Assembly (NCBI RefSeq): GCF_000620785.1
Contig: NZ_JIAI01000003.1
Span: 496,001-560,000, forward strand
Source of the DNA: Actinospineispora acaciae DSM 45401
GTDB taxonomy: Bacteria; Actinomycetota; Actinomycetes; Mycobacteriales; Pseudonocardiaceae
Reading direction: 5' to 3'
Length of the DNA: 64,000 bases
Part shown: one piece after another, positions 51,443 through 59,923 of the stretch
Layout: every line of letters starts with the position of its first letter
How positions within the stretch are numbered: position 1 is the first letter of the stretch
The notes under the pieces: generated by a model
Seen by the model: the letters and a program-made list of their open reading frames with translations, nothing else
What the model was told of the DNA's origin: nothing
The model's database searches: none
Translations under genes and position numbers: made by a program

Positions 51443-52726
51443 GTGGGTACTACAGACACGGTTCCCGGCCGGCGCGGGCTGAGCCGGCCGGTGGCGGTCG
51501 CGTTCGTCGGCTACACGTTCGGCGTCGCGATGCTGGGCAGCACGCTGCCCACCCCGCTGTACGGGCTCTACCAGCGACAGCTCGGCTTCTCCAACCTCAC
51601 GACCACGGTCATCTACGCGGTGTACGCGGCCGGGGTGCTCGCCGCGCTGCTGCTGTTCGGCCGGGCCTCGGACGTGCTGGGGCGCCGGCGCGTGCTGCTG
51701 GTCGGGCTGGCGGCGGCCGCGCTGTCCGCGCTCGTGTTCACCACCGACGGCGGGCTGGCCACGCTGCTCGCCGGCCGGGTGCTGTCCGGGCTGTCCGCCG
51801 GCCTGGTCTCCGGAACCGGCACAGTCGCACTGGTCGAGCTGATCGAGCTCGGCGGGGACGGGCACGGCGGCCGCCACGCGCGGGCGACCATGCTGGCCAC
51901 GGCGGTGAACATGTTCGGCCTCGGAGCCGGGCCGCTGCTGGCCGGCCTGCTCGCCGAGTACGCCCCCGCGCCGCTGCTGCTGCCGTTCGTGACGCACCTG
52001 CTGTTGCTCGTCCCGGCCGCGATCGGGGTGTGGCTCGCGCCGGAGACGGCGCCCGCCCGCGACAGCGGGCACGGAACTCGCGACGGCGGGCGCGGATCGC
52101 GCGGCGAGTGGGCACGGCCGCAGCGGCTGGGGGTGCCGGGGCAGGCTCGAGCGGCCTTCCTGCCCTGCGCGATCGCGGTGTTCGCCGCGTTCGCGGTGTT
52201 CGGCCTGGTCACCGCCGTCGAGCCGGGCTTCCTCTCGTCGCTGTTGGGGCTGCCCAACCGCGCGCTGGCCGGCGCCATGGTGTTCTCCATGTTCGCCGGA
52301 TCGGTGCTCGGGCAGGCCGGCTCGACGCGGCTGCCGACGCGGGTGGCGCTGCCCACCGGCTGCCTGGTGCTGGTCGCCGGGCTGGCCGGCATCGCGGTGG
52401 CGCTCACGGCCGGGTCGCTGGCGCCGCTGGCGGCCGGCACCGTGGTGGTCGGCGTCGGCCAGGGCGTCTGCTTCCGGGCCGGGATGACGGCGGTCACCTC
52501 GGCCAGCCCGCCGGACCGCCGGGCGGAGACGGTGTCCAGCTTCTTCGTGGTGATCTACCTGGGCATCTCGGTGCCGGTGGTGCTGGTCGGGGTCGGCGCG
52601 CAGGTGTGGGGACTGCGCACCGCCGGCATCGTGTTCACCGCCGCGGTGGCGGCGCTCGCGCTCACCGCGCTGGCCATCGTGCTGCGCCTGACCGCCCGGC
52701 GCGCGGCTACTCCCGCTGCGTTGTGA
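51443..52726 (+). CDS. MFS transporter
   Basis: 427 aa from GTG 51443 (VGTTDTVPGRRGLSRPVAVAFVGYTFGVAMLGSTLPTPLYGLYQ). Twelve membrane spans. The loop 2-3 motif is FGRASDVLGRRRVLLVG, the typical G-x-x-x-D-x-x-G-R-R/K of MFS drug exporters. A short Gly/Arg/Asp-rich loop separates the halves. It is divergent from the LysR gene with a LysR box between, so the regulator probably controls this exporter. Its last 20 bases overlap the convergent MarR gene. Confidence 0.88.
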   Translation: MGTTDTVPGRRGLSRPVAVAFVGYTFGVAMLGSTLPTPLYGLYQRQLGFSNLTTTVIYAVYAAGVLAALLLFGRASDVLGRRRVLLVGLAAAALSALVFTTDGGLATLLAGRVLSGLSAGLVSGTGTVALVELIELGGDGHGGRHARATMLATAVNMFGLGAGPLLAGLLAEYAPAPLLLPFVTHLLLLVPAAIGVWLAPETAPARDSGHGTRDGGRGSRGEWARPQRLGVPGQARAAFLPCAIAVFAAFAVFGLVTAVEPGFLSSLLGLPNRALAGAMVFSMFAGSVLGQAGSTRLPTRVALPTGCLVLVAGLAGIAVALTAGSLAPLAAGTVVVGVGQGVCFRAGMTAVTSASPPDRRAETVSSFFVVIYLGISVPVVLVGVGAQVWGLRTAGIVFTAAVAALALTALAIVLRLTARRAATPAAL

Positions 52727-53177
52727 GCATCCTGGTCAGCCGCTCGGCGCCGCTGTTGAGCCGGGTCAGGAACCCGGTGATCAGCGCCAGCTCGTCCTCG
52801 CTGTACTCCGCGAGCAACGCGCGCGTGTCCGCCTCGACCGTCGCGAAGATGCCGCCCAGCTCCTCGTCGTGCCGGCCGGTGGCGACGACCACCACCTTGC
52901 GGCGGTCGGCGGGGTCGCGGCGGCGCTCGACGAACCCTCGCCGCTCCAGCCGGTCCAGCACCGCGGTGGTCGCCGACGTGCTCAGCCCGGTGACCTGAGC
53001 CAGCCGTCCGGCGGTCAGGCGCGACTCGCTGCGCGCCAGGTCGAGCGCCTTCATGTCGGTCGGCCCGAGCCCGACCCGCTCGGTGACGGCCTGATGGAAC
53101 ATCAGGGTCCGGCCGGCGTGCTCGCGCATCAGGTCCACCAGCCGGTCAACCTGCGTCACACGAGAAACGGTTGACAC
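52707..53177 (-). CDS. MarR-family transcriptional regulator
   Basis: 156 aa, GTG start. It has the winged helix LGPTDMKALDLARSESRLTAGRLAQVTGLSTSATTAVLDRLERRGFVERRRDPADRRKVVVVATGRHDEELG. The D-P-A-D-R-R-K wing is intact. It is divergent from a flavin monooxygenase of the phenol/aromatic-ring hydroxylase type, with a long inverted repeat in the shared promoter. MarR proteins of this kind often sense the aromatic substrate (inference). Confidence 0.9.
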   Translation of the reverse strand: MSTVSRVTQVDRLVDLMREHAGRTLMFHQAVTERVGLGPTDMKALDLARSESRLTAGRLAQVTGLSTSATTAVLDRLERRGFVERRRDPADRRKVVVVATGRHDEELGGIFATVEADTRALLAEYSEDELALITGFLTRLNSGAERLTRMLTTQRE

Positions 53178-53196
53178 CCGGCGACTCCTCTCGGTT

Positions 53197-53237
53197 ATTA
53201 TTTCGATGCATCAAGATATCCGATCAATCGAAGTAAT
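53197..53237. promoter_or_regulatory. MarR operator between divergent genes
   Basis: Arms 53197-53212 and 53222-53237 match as inverted repeats in 13 of 16 positions (ATTA-TTTCGAT and ATCGAA-TAAT halves) around a 9-nt centre. The region is markedly AT-rich and probably includes both promoters. Confidence 0.65.
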
Positions 53238-53261
53238 GCTAGCTCCTGAGGGGACGTCACC

Positions 53262-54899
53262 ATGGTGCGAGAAGAGACGGACGTCGTCGTGGTCGGGGCC
53301 GGCCTCGGCGGGCTGTCCACCGCGGTGTTCCTGGGCCTGCACGGGGTGCCCGCCCTGGTCGTGGACCGGCACCCGAGCACATCCGTGCAGCCCAAGGCCC
53401 GGGGCCAGAACCCCGTGGTCATGGAAGGACTCCGCGCCGCCGGCGTTGACCAGGCGATACTCGACGCGTCCCCGCCCGGCCGGGCCGCGATGACGATCGC
53501 GATCTCGCGGAGCATGGCCGGCCCGGTGCTGCACAGCTTCACCGAGGAGATGCCCGACATCACCGCGTACTCCCCGGCCCCGTTCGGCATGGCCAGCCAG
53601 GCCAAGGCGGAGGCGGCGCTCGCCGCGCGCGCCAGGGAGCTGGGCGCCCGGGTCAGCTTCAACACCCGCTGCGAGTCGGTCACGCAGGACGCCGACGGCG
53701 TGACCGTCACGCTGTGTGACGTCCAGAGCGGACGCGAGCGGGAGGTGCGCGCGCGGTACCTGGTGGCCGCCGACGGCCACAAGGGCGGCCTGCGCGAGCT
53801 GGCCGGCATCGGCGCGCACGGGCGGGGCACGTTCGAGCGGACCACCACGGTCCGCTTCCTCGCCGACCTGACCGCGTACGCCGGCCAGGACGCCGTGGTC
53901 CTGCACTACATGCAGAACCCCGAGCTCCCCGGCGGCACCGGCGTGATCGTCTCCACCGACAACCCCGGCGAGTGGGTGGCCGGCATGTCAGTCGATCCGG
54001 ACCGGGACGACGCGGCCACCGCCGGGATCATCCGCACCCTGGTCGGCGTGCCGGACCTCGAACTCGACGTGCTCGACGGCGCGACCTGGGAGTACGCGCA
54101 CCGGCTCGCCGACCGGTTCCGCACCGGGCGGGTGCTGCTGGTCGGCGACGCCGCGCACCTGATGCCCCCGACCGGGGGCCAGGGCGGCAACACCGCGGTG
54201 CTGGACGGCTACCACCTCGGCTGGAAGCTGGCCGCCGTGATCCGAGGCCAGGCCGGCCCCGCGCTGTTGGACAGCCACGACACCGAGCGCCGCCCGTTCG
54301 CCGAGGCGGTGTGCGAGTGGCAGGTGGCCAACCTGGTGGTCCGCCAGCGCCCCGACCTGGCCGACGACAGCATCGGCGAGCCGATGGACCCGATCGCGCT
54401 GCTGTTCGGCTACGCCTGCCCGGACGGCGCGTTCGTCAAGGAGACCGCACCGGGTGCGCCGGACTCCCTGTTCGACGACCCGAACGACCCGTCGGGCCGG
54501 CCGGGCACCCGGGTGCCGCACGCCTGGCTGCGCGGCCCGGGCGGGCCGGTGTCCCCCCGCCAGCTCCTCGGCCCGCACTTCCTGGTCCTCACCGGTGCGC
54601 CCGACGGGCTCTCTGCCGCCGAGAAGGCCGCCGCCGAGCTGGACGTCCCGCTGCGCGCGTACTCGGTGCGCGCGGGCGCGGGGGCCGACGCCGGCGCCGG
54701 CTCCGGCTCCGGGCCGGGGGCCGGCATCGATGCGGCGATCGGGCCGAACGAGCTGGTCGACCCGGACGGCGGGTGGGCGCGCCGGTCCGGGGTCGGAACG
54801 GGAGGCACCGTGCTGGTCCGCCCGGACGGCCTCGTCGCCTGGCGCGGACCGGACCCCGCCGAGCTGGGCGCGGCGCTGCGCGCGGTGCTGCGCCGGTAG
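53262..54899 (+). CDS. FAD-dependent aromatic-ring hydroxylase family monooxygenase
   Basis: 545 aa. The FAD-binding motif VVVVGAGLGGL is at residues 8-18. The ADG-R-like segment reads VAADGHKGGLRE, and the second FAD motif is GRVLLVGDAAHLMPPTGGQGGNTAVLDGYHLGWKLA. A thioredoxin-like C-terminal domain (LGPHFLVLTGAPDGLSAAEKAAAEL, then VLVRPDGLVAWRG) is typical of the phenol-hydroxylase and polyketide-hydroxylase group. It probably hydroxylates an aromatic compound with NAD(P)H. The central loop (about residues 470-490) is a Gly/Ala/Ser/Asp run. It is controlled by the divergent MarR. Confidence 0.9.
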   Translation: MVREETDVVVVGAGLGGLSTAVFLGLHGVPALVVDRHPSTSVQPKARGQNPVVMEGLRAAGVDQAILDASPPGRAAMTIAISRSMAGPVLHSFTEEMPDITAYSPAPFGMASQAKAEAALAARARELGARVSFNTRCESVTQDADGVTVTLCDVQSGREREVRARYLVAADGHKGGLRELAGIGAHGRGTFERTTTVRFLADLTAYAGQDAVVLHYMQNPELPGGTGVIVSTDNPGEWVAGMSVDPDRDDAATAGIIRTLVGVPDLELDVLDGATWEYAHRLADRFRTGRVLLVGDAAHLMPPTGGQGGNTAVLDGYHLGWKLAAVIRGQAGPALLDSHDTERRPFAEAVCEWQVANLVVRQRPDLADDSIGEPMDPIALLFGYACPDGAFVKETAPGAPDSLFDDPNDPSGRPGTRVPHAWLRGPGGPVSPRQLLGPHFLVLTGAPDGLSAAEKAAAELDVPLRAYSVRAGAGADAGAGSGSGPGAGIDAAIGPNELVDPDGGWARRSGVGTGGTVLVRPDGLVAWRGPDPAELGAALRAVLRR

Positions 54900-54943
54900 C
54901 GCCCAAACGGTTCGGAAAACGGACTGGACATACGCACCGGGGA

Positions 54944-54975
54944 GGTTGCCAGGTAAGGGTTGTTACCTGGCAACC
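54944..54975 (+). terminator. Perfect 13-bp stem hairpin
   Basis: GGTTGCCAGGTAA (54944-54956) pairs with TTACCTGGCAACC (54963-54975) around GGGTTG. It lies between the monooxygenase stop and the helicase start, and could terminate the former or act as an operator for the latter. Confidence 0.6.
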
Positions 54976-55002
54976 GCGTCCGCGCCCCGGATCATCGTGG
55001 AG

Positions 55003-57132
55003 ATGAGCTCCCCGCACGTCCCCGAGCTGCCCGGCCGGCTACAGGCTTGCTACCTGGTCGAACGCGAGCTGTTCGCCTGGTGGGGGGTCGACGATCCTCG
55101 CTCGGCGGCCGCCGAGGTCGGGCTGCCCGCCGGCCGGCCGGAACCGCTCTCGATGGCGCTGCCCTCGGTTCCGCGGAACCGCCTCACCGCCCGGCCCGAA
55201 CCACTCCCGGCGACCCCCGCCGCGGTTCCGCGGAACCGCCTTGACGGCGCCGTGGTCCCGGTCACGGTGCCCGCCGCGCTGGTCGACCCCGACGTGGCGG
55301 TGCCGGCGCTGGCGCGGTGGCGGGCGCCGGACGCGAGCGCCTCACTGCGAGCCTGGTCGCGCATTGCGGCCGCGCTCGACTCGGGCGACCCCGCCGGCGA
55401 GCTGCCCGGGCTCGCCGCCGCACTCCCGACCGCCGGCCACGCCGCGCTCGCGCTGGACGGGATGACCATCTGGTCCGCCTCGGCCACCGTGACCGCCGCG
55501 CGCACCGCCCACCGCGCCGAGCCTGCCCACACCGAAGCCGGCCGGATACACGCCGTGCTGCGGCCCTACCAACGCGCGGGCGTGAGCTGGCTCGCGGCGT
55601 CCTCGGCACACGGCGGCGGGGTGCTCGCCGACGAGATGGGCCTCGGCAAGACGGTGCAGGCCATCGCGGTGCTCGCCGGCCGGCGCGCCGATGCTCGTTC
55701 CGCTGACGCTGCTCTCGGTGCCGACGCTCGTTCCGCTGACGCTCCTCTCGGTGCCGACGCTCGTTCCGCTGACGCTCCTCTCGGTGCCGATGCTCGTTCC
55801 GCTGACGCTGCTCTCGGGAGGCCGCACCTGGTCGTCTGCCCGACCTCGTTGCTGGGCAACTGGGCGCGCGAGCTGGCCCGGTTCGCGCCGGAGCTCGACG
55901 TCGTGCGGTACGCCGGGCCGGAGCGCTCACGACTGCTGACCGCGGCGGGCGCCGGCACCGTGGTGCTGACCAGCTACGGCGTGCTCCGGGCCGACGCCAA
56001 CGCGCTGGGCGGACGGGGCTGGGACGTGGTCGTGCTCGACGAGGCGCAGCAGATCAAGAACCCGGACGCGCGGGCAGCCCGGGCGGCGCGAGCCCTGGAC
56101 GCGCGGCTGCGGGTGGCCATGACCGGCACCCCGGTGGAGAACCGGCTCGACGAGCTGTGGTCGCTCCTGGCGTTCACCAACCCGGGGCTGCTGGGCACCC
56201 GGTCCCGGTTCCGCGGCCGGTTCGCCGTCGCGGTCGAGCAGCGGCGCTCGTCGGCGGCGGCCGCGCGGCTGCACGAGATCGTCGGGCCGCACATCTTGCG
56301 CCGGCGCAAGCGCGACGTCGCCCCGGAGCTACCACCCAAGATCGAGACGACGGTGCTCTGCGCGATGACCGACGAGCAGCGGCGGCTGTACCTCGAGAGC
56401 CTGGACGAGGCGTTCGACGCCGGCCTCGGCACCGGCATCGGGCGGCGCGGACGGGTGCTGGCCCTGCTCACCCGGCTCAAGCAGATCTGCAACCACCCCG
56501 AGCAGGTACGGCCGACGGGCGCGCCGCTGGCCGGCCGCTCCGGCAAGCTGGACCGGGCCACCGAGATCCTCGCCGAGATCCGTGACAACGACCCGGACGA
56601 CGCCGGCGAGGCCACCGGCGACCGGGCTCTGGTGTTCACCCAGTATCGCGCCACCGGCGAGCTGCTGGCCGGCCATCTCGCCGCCGAGGTCACCGGCCGG
56701 CCGGTGCCGTTCCTGCACGGCGGGCTCCCCCCGGCGGCGCGCGAGCGGATGGTCGCCGAGTTCTCCGACGACCCGGACGGCCCGCCGATCCTGGTGCTGA
56801 GCCTGCGGGCGGCCGGCTTCGGGCTCAACCTGACCAGGGCCACCCACGTGCTGCACTTCGACCGCTGGTGGAACCCGGCCGTGGAGGACCAGGCCAGCGA
56901 CCGGGCGCACCGCATCGGCCAGACCTGCACGGTCACCGTGCACACCCTGCTCACCGAACACACCCTGGAGGAGACCATCGCCGAGCTGCACGCCGGCAAG
57001 CGCGACCTGGCCGGCGTCGCCACCGGCGAGGTCCGCGCGCCGGAGAACGACCTGGCCCGCCTGTCGGACGAACAGCTGCGCGCCGTGCTCACGAATGGCG
57101 AGCGCGGTACTCGCGGGATGCGGCCGCGATGA
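55003..57132 (+). CDS. SNF2-family DEAD-like helicase with an internal 11-residue repeat
   Basis: 709 aa. Motif I is DEMGLGKTVQ with Lys216; the DEAQ box is at 346-349 (VVLDEAQQIKN); MTGTPVENRLDELWS is motif III. The C-terminal lobe has VFTQYRATGELLAGHL, FLHGGLPPAARERMV, LSLRAAGFGLNLTRATHVLHFDRWWNPAVEDQASDRAHRIGQ. Between motif I and motif Ia, residues 229-272 are four near-identical copies of ADARSADA(P/A)LG. The N-terminal 60 residues contain two VPRNRL segments from the dispersed palindrome. It is probably an ATP-driven DNA translocase and is paired with the SWIM protein downstream. Confidence 0.92.
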   Translation: MSSPHVPELPGRLQACYLVERELFAWWGVDDPRSAAAEVGLPAGRPEPLSMALPSVPRNRLTARPEPLPATPAAVPRNRLDGAVVPVTVPAALVDPDVAVPALARWRAPDASASLRAWSRIAAALDSGDPAGELPGLAAALPTAGHAALALDGMTIWSASATVTAARTAHRAEPAHTEAGRIHAVLRPYQRAGVSWLAASSAHGGGVLADEMGLGKTVQAIAVLAGRRADARSADAALGADARSADAPLGADARSADAPLGADARSADAALGRPHLVVCPTSLLGNWARELARFAPELDVVRYAGPERSRLLTAAGAGTVVLTSYGVLRADANALGGRGWDVVVLDEAQQIKNPDARAARAARALDARLRVAMTGTPVENRLDELWSLLAFTNPGLLGTRSRFRGRFAVAVEQRRSSAAAARLHEIVGPHILRRRKRDVAPELPPKIETTVLCAMTDEQRRLYLESLDEAFDAGLGTGIGRRGRVLALLTRLKQICNHPEQVRPTGAPLAGRSGKLDRATEILAEIRDNDPDDAGEATGDRALVFTQYRATGELLAGHLAAEVTGRPVPFLHGGLPPAARERMVAEFSDDPDGPPILVLSLRAAGFGLNLTRATHVLHFDRWWNPAVEDQASDRAHRIGQTCTVTVHTLLTEHTLEETIAELHAGKRDLAGVATGEVRAPENDLARLSDEQLRAVLTNGERGTRGMRPR
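55167..55237. repeat. Two dispersed palindrome copies in the helicase N-terminus
   Basis: Exact copies at 55167-55180 and 55224-55237, both in the frame that reads VPRNRL. The second, extended to 55222-55250, is identical over 29 nt to 61963-61991. Confidence 0.9.
55687..55818. repeat. Four tandem 33-bp repeats inside the helicase gene
   Basis: Units at 55687-55719, 55720-55752, 55753-55785 and 55786-55818. They differ at a few positions (GAT/GAC; GCT/CCT). Third codon positions are often T (GCT, CGT, CCT), unlike the surrounding gene, which ends codons in G or C. Confidence 0.93.
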
Positions 57133-57674
57133 CCGCCTGGGGTCACGACTGGGTGCGGCTGGCCGAGCCCACCAGGATCACCCGCCCGGATCCGAGCCTG
57201 CCCAGAGCCCGCTCGCTGACCAGGCGGGACCGGGTGCGCGACATGGAGCTCGGGGCGGGCACGGTGCGCGCCGTGGTGCACGACCGTACCGAGCGCCGGG
57301 TCCACATCACGGTGCCGACCTGGGACGACGCGCAGCTCACCGCCGCAAGGGCCGCGCTGGCCGCGTCCGCCGCCCCGGTCACCGGCGACGACCTGCCCGA
57401 CGCGGTGCACGCCGCGCTCCGCTCCGCCGGCCTGCCGCTCGCGCCCGACCCGGCCACGCTCGGCACCGGCTGCGACTGCGCGCGCCCGAGGGGACGCCCC
57501 GACGGCCGTTGCGTACACCTGCTGGCCAGCTACTTCGAGGTGGCCCGCCGGTTGGACGAGCGGCCCCGGCTGGCGCTGCTGCTGCGCGGGCTTGCCGAGG
57601 CGCCGGCGGCCGGGACGGCGCGCATCCCGCTCGGACTGATCGATCCTGGAAATTTCTACGGCCCTGGGAATTGA
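57129..57674 (+). CDS. SWIM zinc-finger protein
   Basis: 181 aa, ATG overlapping the helicase stop (ATGA). The zinc motif CDCARPRGRPDGRCVH (C-x-C-x-n-C-x-H) is at about residues 117-132, the SWIM pattern. Upstream, RARSLTRRDRVRDMELGAGTVRAVVHDRTERRVHITVPTW is the conserved N-terminal region of actinobacterial SWIM proteins that pair with SNF2 helicases. It probably targets the helicase to nucleic acid or protein partners. The operon pairing is very common in this phylum. Confidence 0.92.
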   Translation: MTAWGHDWVRLAEPTRITRPDPSLPRARSLTRRDRVRDMELGAGTVRAVVHDRTERRVHITVPTWDDAQLTAARAALAASAAPVTGDDLPDAVHAALRSAGLPLAPDPATLGTGCDCARPRGRPDGRCVHLLASYFEVARRLDERPRLALLLRGLAEAPAAGTARIPLGLIDPGNFYGPGN

Positions 57675-57684
57675 GTCGGGTCGG

Positions 57685-57705
57685 CTCACGTTTTATGAGC
57701 GTGAG
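57685..57705. promoter_or_regulatory. Inverted repeat before hsp20
   Basis: CTCACG-N9-CGTGAG, 37 bp upstream of the Hsp20 ATG. It resembles neither the HAIR nor the RheA consensus closely, so the cognate regulator is unknown. Confidence 0.45.
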
Positions 57706-57741
57706 GCTCACCAGGAGAGCCGAGATGATCAGGAGGCAAGC

Positions 57742-58233
57742 ATGAGCAACCTTTCCCTGTGGACCCGCCGCGACCCGTTCGCCGAGTTCGACGCCCTGGT
57801 ACGGCGCGCCTTCACCGGCCCGTTCCCGAGCTGGCCGAACGGCACGAGCTCGTTCGTCCCGGCCGCCGAGGTGGCCAGGGAAGGCGCGGACGCGGTGGTC
57901 ACCCTGGAGCTGCCCGGGGTCGACGCCGCCAAGGACGTCACCGTCGAGGTGGACGGCGACCAGCTGGTGGTCCGGGGCGAGCGCCGTGACCAGCGGTCCG
58001 AGCAGCGCGACGGGCGCAGCCTGCGCGAGGTGCGCTACGGGTCGTTCCGTCGGGCGTTCACGCTGCCGGCGCACGTCACGGCGGACGCGGTGAGCGCGTC
58101 CTACGACGCCGGCGTGCTGAGCGTCCGGGTGGCCGGTGCCTACGCGGAGGGCGCGGGCGCGCGCCAGATCCCGGTGGCCACCGACACCCCCGCGGTCGAG
58201 GCCGGCGAGCCCGACGGCGGCAAGGACGCCTGA
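57742..58233 (+). CDS. Hsp20/alpha-crystallin small heat-shock protein
   Basis: 163 aa, AGGAGG five bases before the ATG. The N-terminus is NLSLWTRRDPFAEFDALVRRAFTGPF. The alpha-crystallin domain runs FVPAAEVAREGADAVVTLELPGVDAAKDVTVEVDGDQLVVRGERR to YGSFRRAFTLPAHVTADAVSASYDAGVLSVRVAGA. The I-x-I/V-type tail motif is represented by RQIPVAT. It acts as an ATP-independent holdase chaperone. It stands alone, between the SWIM gene and the small HTH gene, with its own promoter inverted repeat and a strong terminator after it. Confidence 0.93.
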   Translation: MSNLSLWTRRDPFAEFDALVRRAFTGPFPSWPNGTSSFVPAAEVAREGADAVVTLELPGVDAAKDVTVEVDGDQLVVRGERRDQRSEQRDGRSLREVRYGSFRRAFTLPAHVTADAVSASYDAGVLSVRVAGAYAEGAGARQIPVATDTPAVEAGEPDGGKDA

Positions 58234-58241
58234 GCCGCGGT

Positions 58242-58272
58242 CCGCGCGGACGGGGCCATCCCGTCCGCGCGG
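58242..58272 (+). terminator. Intrinsic hairpin terminator after hsp20
   Basis: A perfect 13-bp stem (58242-58254 with 58260-58272) and a 5-nt loop GCCAT, eight bases after the Hsp20 stop. Confidence 0.78.
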
Positions 58273-58418
58273 ACACCCGCGTGACACCATGAGAACGGGT
58301 TACACAGTTGTGGGCGCAAACACCCATCCGTGCGAACGCTCCCACCCACCTCGGTGAACCCTTTGATTACTTTCCTCGCACTCGTAACACCGACACGCAC
58401 GCGCGCGACGTCGATGAC

Positions 58419-58664
58419 ATGAATCTCGGTGAGCAGAGGGTCACGGGTGACCGCGGATCCGAGGCGGGCGAACGGCGACTTGCCAGCGGCAGCGAGCTGC
58501 TGACGGTCGCCGAGGTCTCCACCATGTTGCGAGTGTCGAAGATGACCATCTACCGGATGGTGCACTCCGGGGAGATCCCGCATGTCAGGGTCGGCCGCTC
58601 GTTTCGCATCCCGGCCGACGCCGTCCGCCAGATCCTGGGCAGTCGTGAGCTGGGTCAGCCTTGA
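58419..58664 (+). CDS. Excisionase-type HTH DNA-binding protein (Rv0500A-like)
   Basis: 81 aa. LLTVAEVSTMLRVSKMTIYRMVHSGEIPHVRVGRSFRIPADAVRQILG is the MerR-like helix-turn-helix called the excisionase family, and the match to mycobacterial Rv0500A is near word-for-word from memory. These are chromosomal regulators in actinomycetes, related in fold to BldC, not phage excisionases. The ATG at 58419 follows a 146-bp leader after the hsp20 terminator that has no other gene. Confidence 0.88.
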   Translation: MNLGEQRVTGDRGSEAGERRLASGSELLTVAEVSTMLRVSKMTIYRMVHSGEIPHVRVGRSFRIPADAVRQILGSRELGQP

Positions 58665-58724
58665 GCTAGCCCCGAAGAAGAGCCAGTCCCCCGATATGGG
58701 CCGCCGGATCGGCCGCCACCCTGC

Positions 58725-59873
58725 CTAGTCGGCGGTCGATCCCGCGGCCCGGGACTCCACCGGCCCGCCCACCTGACCGCCGCCGTTCCAGCGCTCCTCG
58801 ATGCGGCCGAACCGCCAGACCGCCAGCGCGACGACCCAGGTGAGCACGAACAACGCCACGATGACGTAGCCGACGTTCTCCAGGTCCAGCGAACCGACCA
58901 AGCCCAGCGGACCGCCCGAGTCCGGGTCGACGCCGAGCTTGTCGGCCAGCAACTGGAGCAGCTCGATCACCCCGACGACGAGCGCGACCAGGACGGACAG
59001 CGACGTCACCGTGAGGTTGTAGAAGACCTTGCGGACCGGACGCAGGAACGCCCAGCCGTAGGCGGCGGACATGAACACGCCGTCGGCGGTGTCGAGCAGG
59101 CACATGCCCGCCGCGAACAGCACCGGCAGGGTCAGGACGGCGTACCAGGGCAGCGAGAACGCGGCCGCGCCGCCGGCGAGCACCAACAGCGAGATCTCGG
59201 TGGCCGTGTCGAACCCGAGCCCGAACAGCAGCCCGACCGGGTACATGTGCCACGGCTTGGTGACCGCCCGCATCACCCGCCCCAACAGCACGGCCAGCAG
59301 GCCGCGCCCGTTCAGGTGCTTCTCCAGCTCGGCGTCGTCGAGCGGCTCGGTGCGCATCCGCCGGAACACCCGCGCGATGCCGACCAGCGCGTACAGGTTG
59401 ATCAGCCCGATCAGCACCAGGAACACCCCGGACACCAGGGTGCCGATCAGGCCGGTGGTCTGCTGCAGCTCCGAGGCGCCGTCCTCGACCTGGCCGGCCA
59501 GCGCCCTGATGCCGATGCCGACCAGGAAACACAGGCCGAACACGACGCTGGAGTGCCCCAGCGAGAACCAGAACCCGACACCGCGCGCCGGCTTGCCCTC
59601 GCCGACCAGCTTCCGGGTGGTGTTGTCGATCGCCGCGATGTGGTCGGCGTCGAAGGCGTGCCGCATGCCCAGCAGGTACGCGGTCAGCCCGAGCCCGATG
59701 CCGAACACGCCCGCCGAGCCAAGCTCGTAGTTCATCGGCGCGACCAGGCCGGCAAGCACGCCCCACCCGACCACGTGCAGCAGCACGATGAAGCCCGCCA
59801 TGCCCGCGATCGCCACCCGGTCCGCACGGTCGAAGCGGACATGCCGAGCGGCGGGCGCCGGAGAGTCGCTCAT
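58725..59873 (-). CDS. HoxN/NixA-type nickel/cobalt permease (NiCoT)
   Basis: 382 aa, eight membrane spans. The signature RHAFDADHIAAIDNTTRKL (family R-H-A-x-D-A-D-H-I) is intact, with GFWFSLGHSSVVF, LGLLFGLGFDTATEIS and AGMCLLDTADGVFM. It imports Ni2+ and/or Co2+ for nickel enzymes or cobalamin; no such enzyme is in this window. A TTGC-N9-GCAA repeat 29 bp upstream of the ATG matches the Nur-box layout, suggesting nickel-repressed expression. Confidence 0.93.
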   Translation of the reverse strand: MSDSPAPAARHVRFDRADRVAIAGMAGFIVLLHVVGWGVLAGLVAPMNYELGSAGVFGIGLGLTAYLLGMRHAFDADHIAAIDNTTRKLVGEGKPARGVGFWFSLGHSSVVFGLCFLVGIGIRALAGQVEDGASELQQTTGLIGTLVSGVFLVLIGLINLYALVGIARVFRRMRTEPLDDAELEKHLNGRGLLAVLLGRVMRAVTKPWHMYPVGLLFGLGFDTATEISLLVLAGGAAAFSLPWYAVLTLPVLFAAGMCLLDTADGVFMSAAYGWAFLRPVRKVFYNLTVTSLSVLVALVVGVIELLQLLADKLGVDPDSGGPLGLVGSLDLENVGYVIVALFVLTWVVALAVWRFGRIEERWNGGGQVGGPVESRAAGSTAD

Positions 59874-59901
59874 CCCGATATGGTGCGCCAGCCTCGGCAC
59901 C

Positions 59902-59920
59902 GTTGCATAGTCCTGGCAAC
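59902..59920. promoter_or_regulatory. Candidate Nur box upstream of the nickel permease
   Basis: GTTGC-N9-GCAAC: TTGC and GCAA half-sites separated by nine bases, the spacing of the Streptomyces Nur motif tTGCaa-N5-ttGCAA as I recall it. It lies in the 50-bp gap before the NiCoT gene. Confidence 0.55.
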
Positions 59921-59923
59921 TGA

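Noticed and set aside
55687..55818. Possible CRISPR-like array
   Set aside because: The four 33-bp units are contiguous without spacers and are in frame inside a helicase gene.
58419..58664. Phage excisionase and hence a prophage remnant
   Set aside because: No integrase, attachment site or phage gene is nearby. The sequence matches the chromosomal Rv0500A-type regulator.
59874..59923. Cobalamin riboswitch before the Ni/Co permease
   Set aside because: Only 50 bp separate the genes, which is too short for the aptamer, and no B12-box-like sequence is seen. A Nur-type repeat explains the region better.
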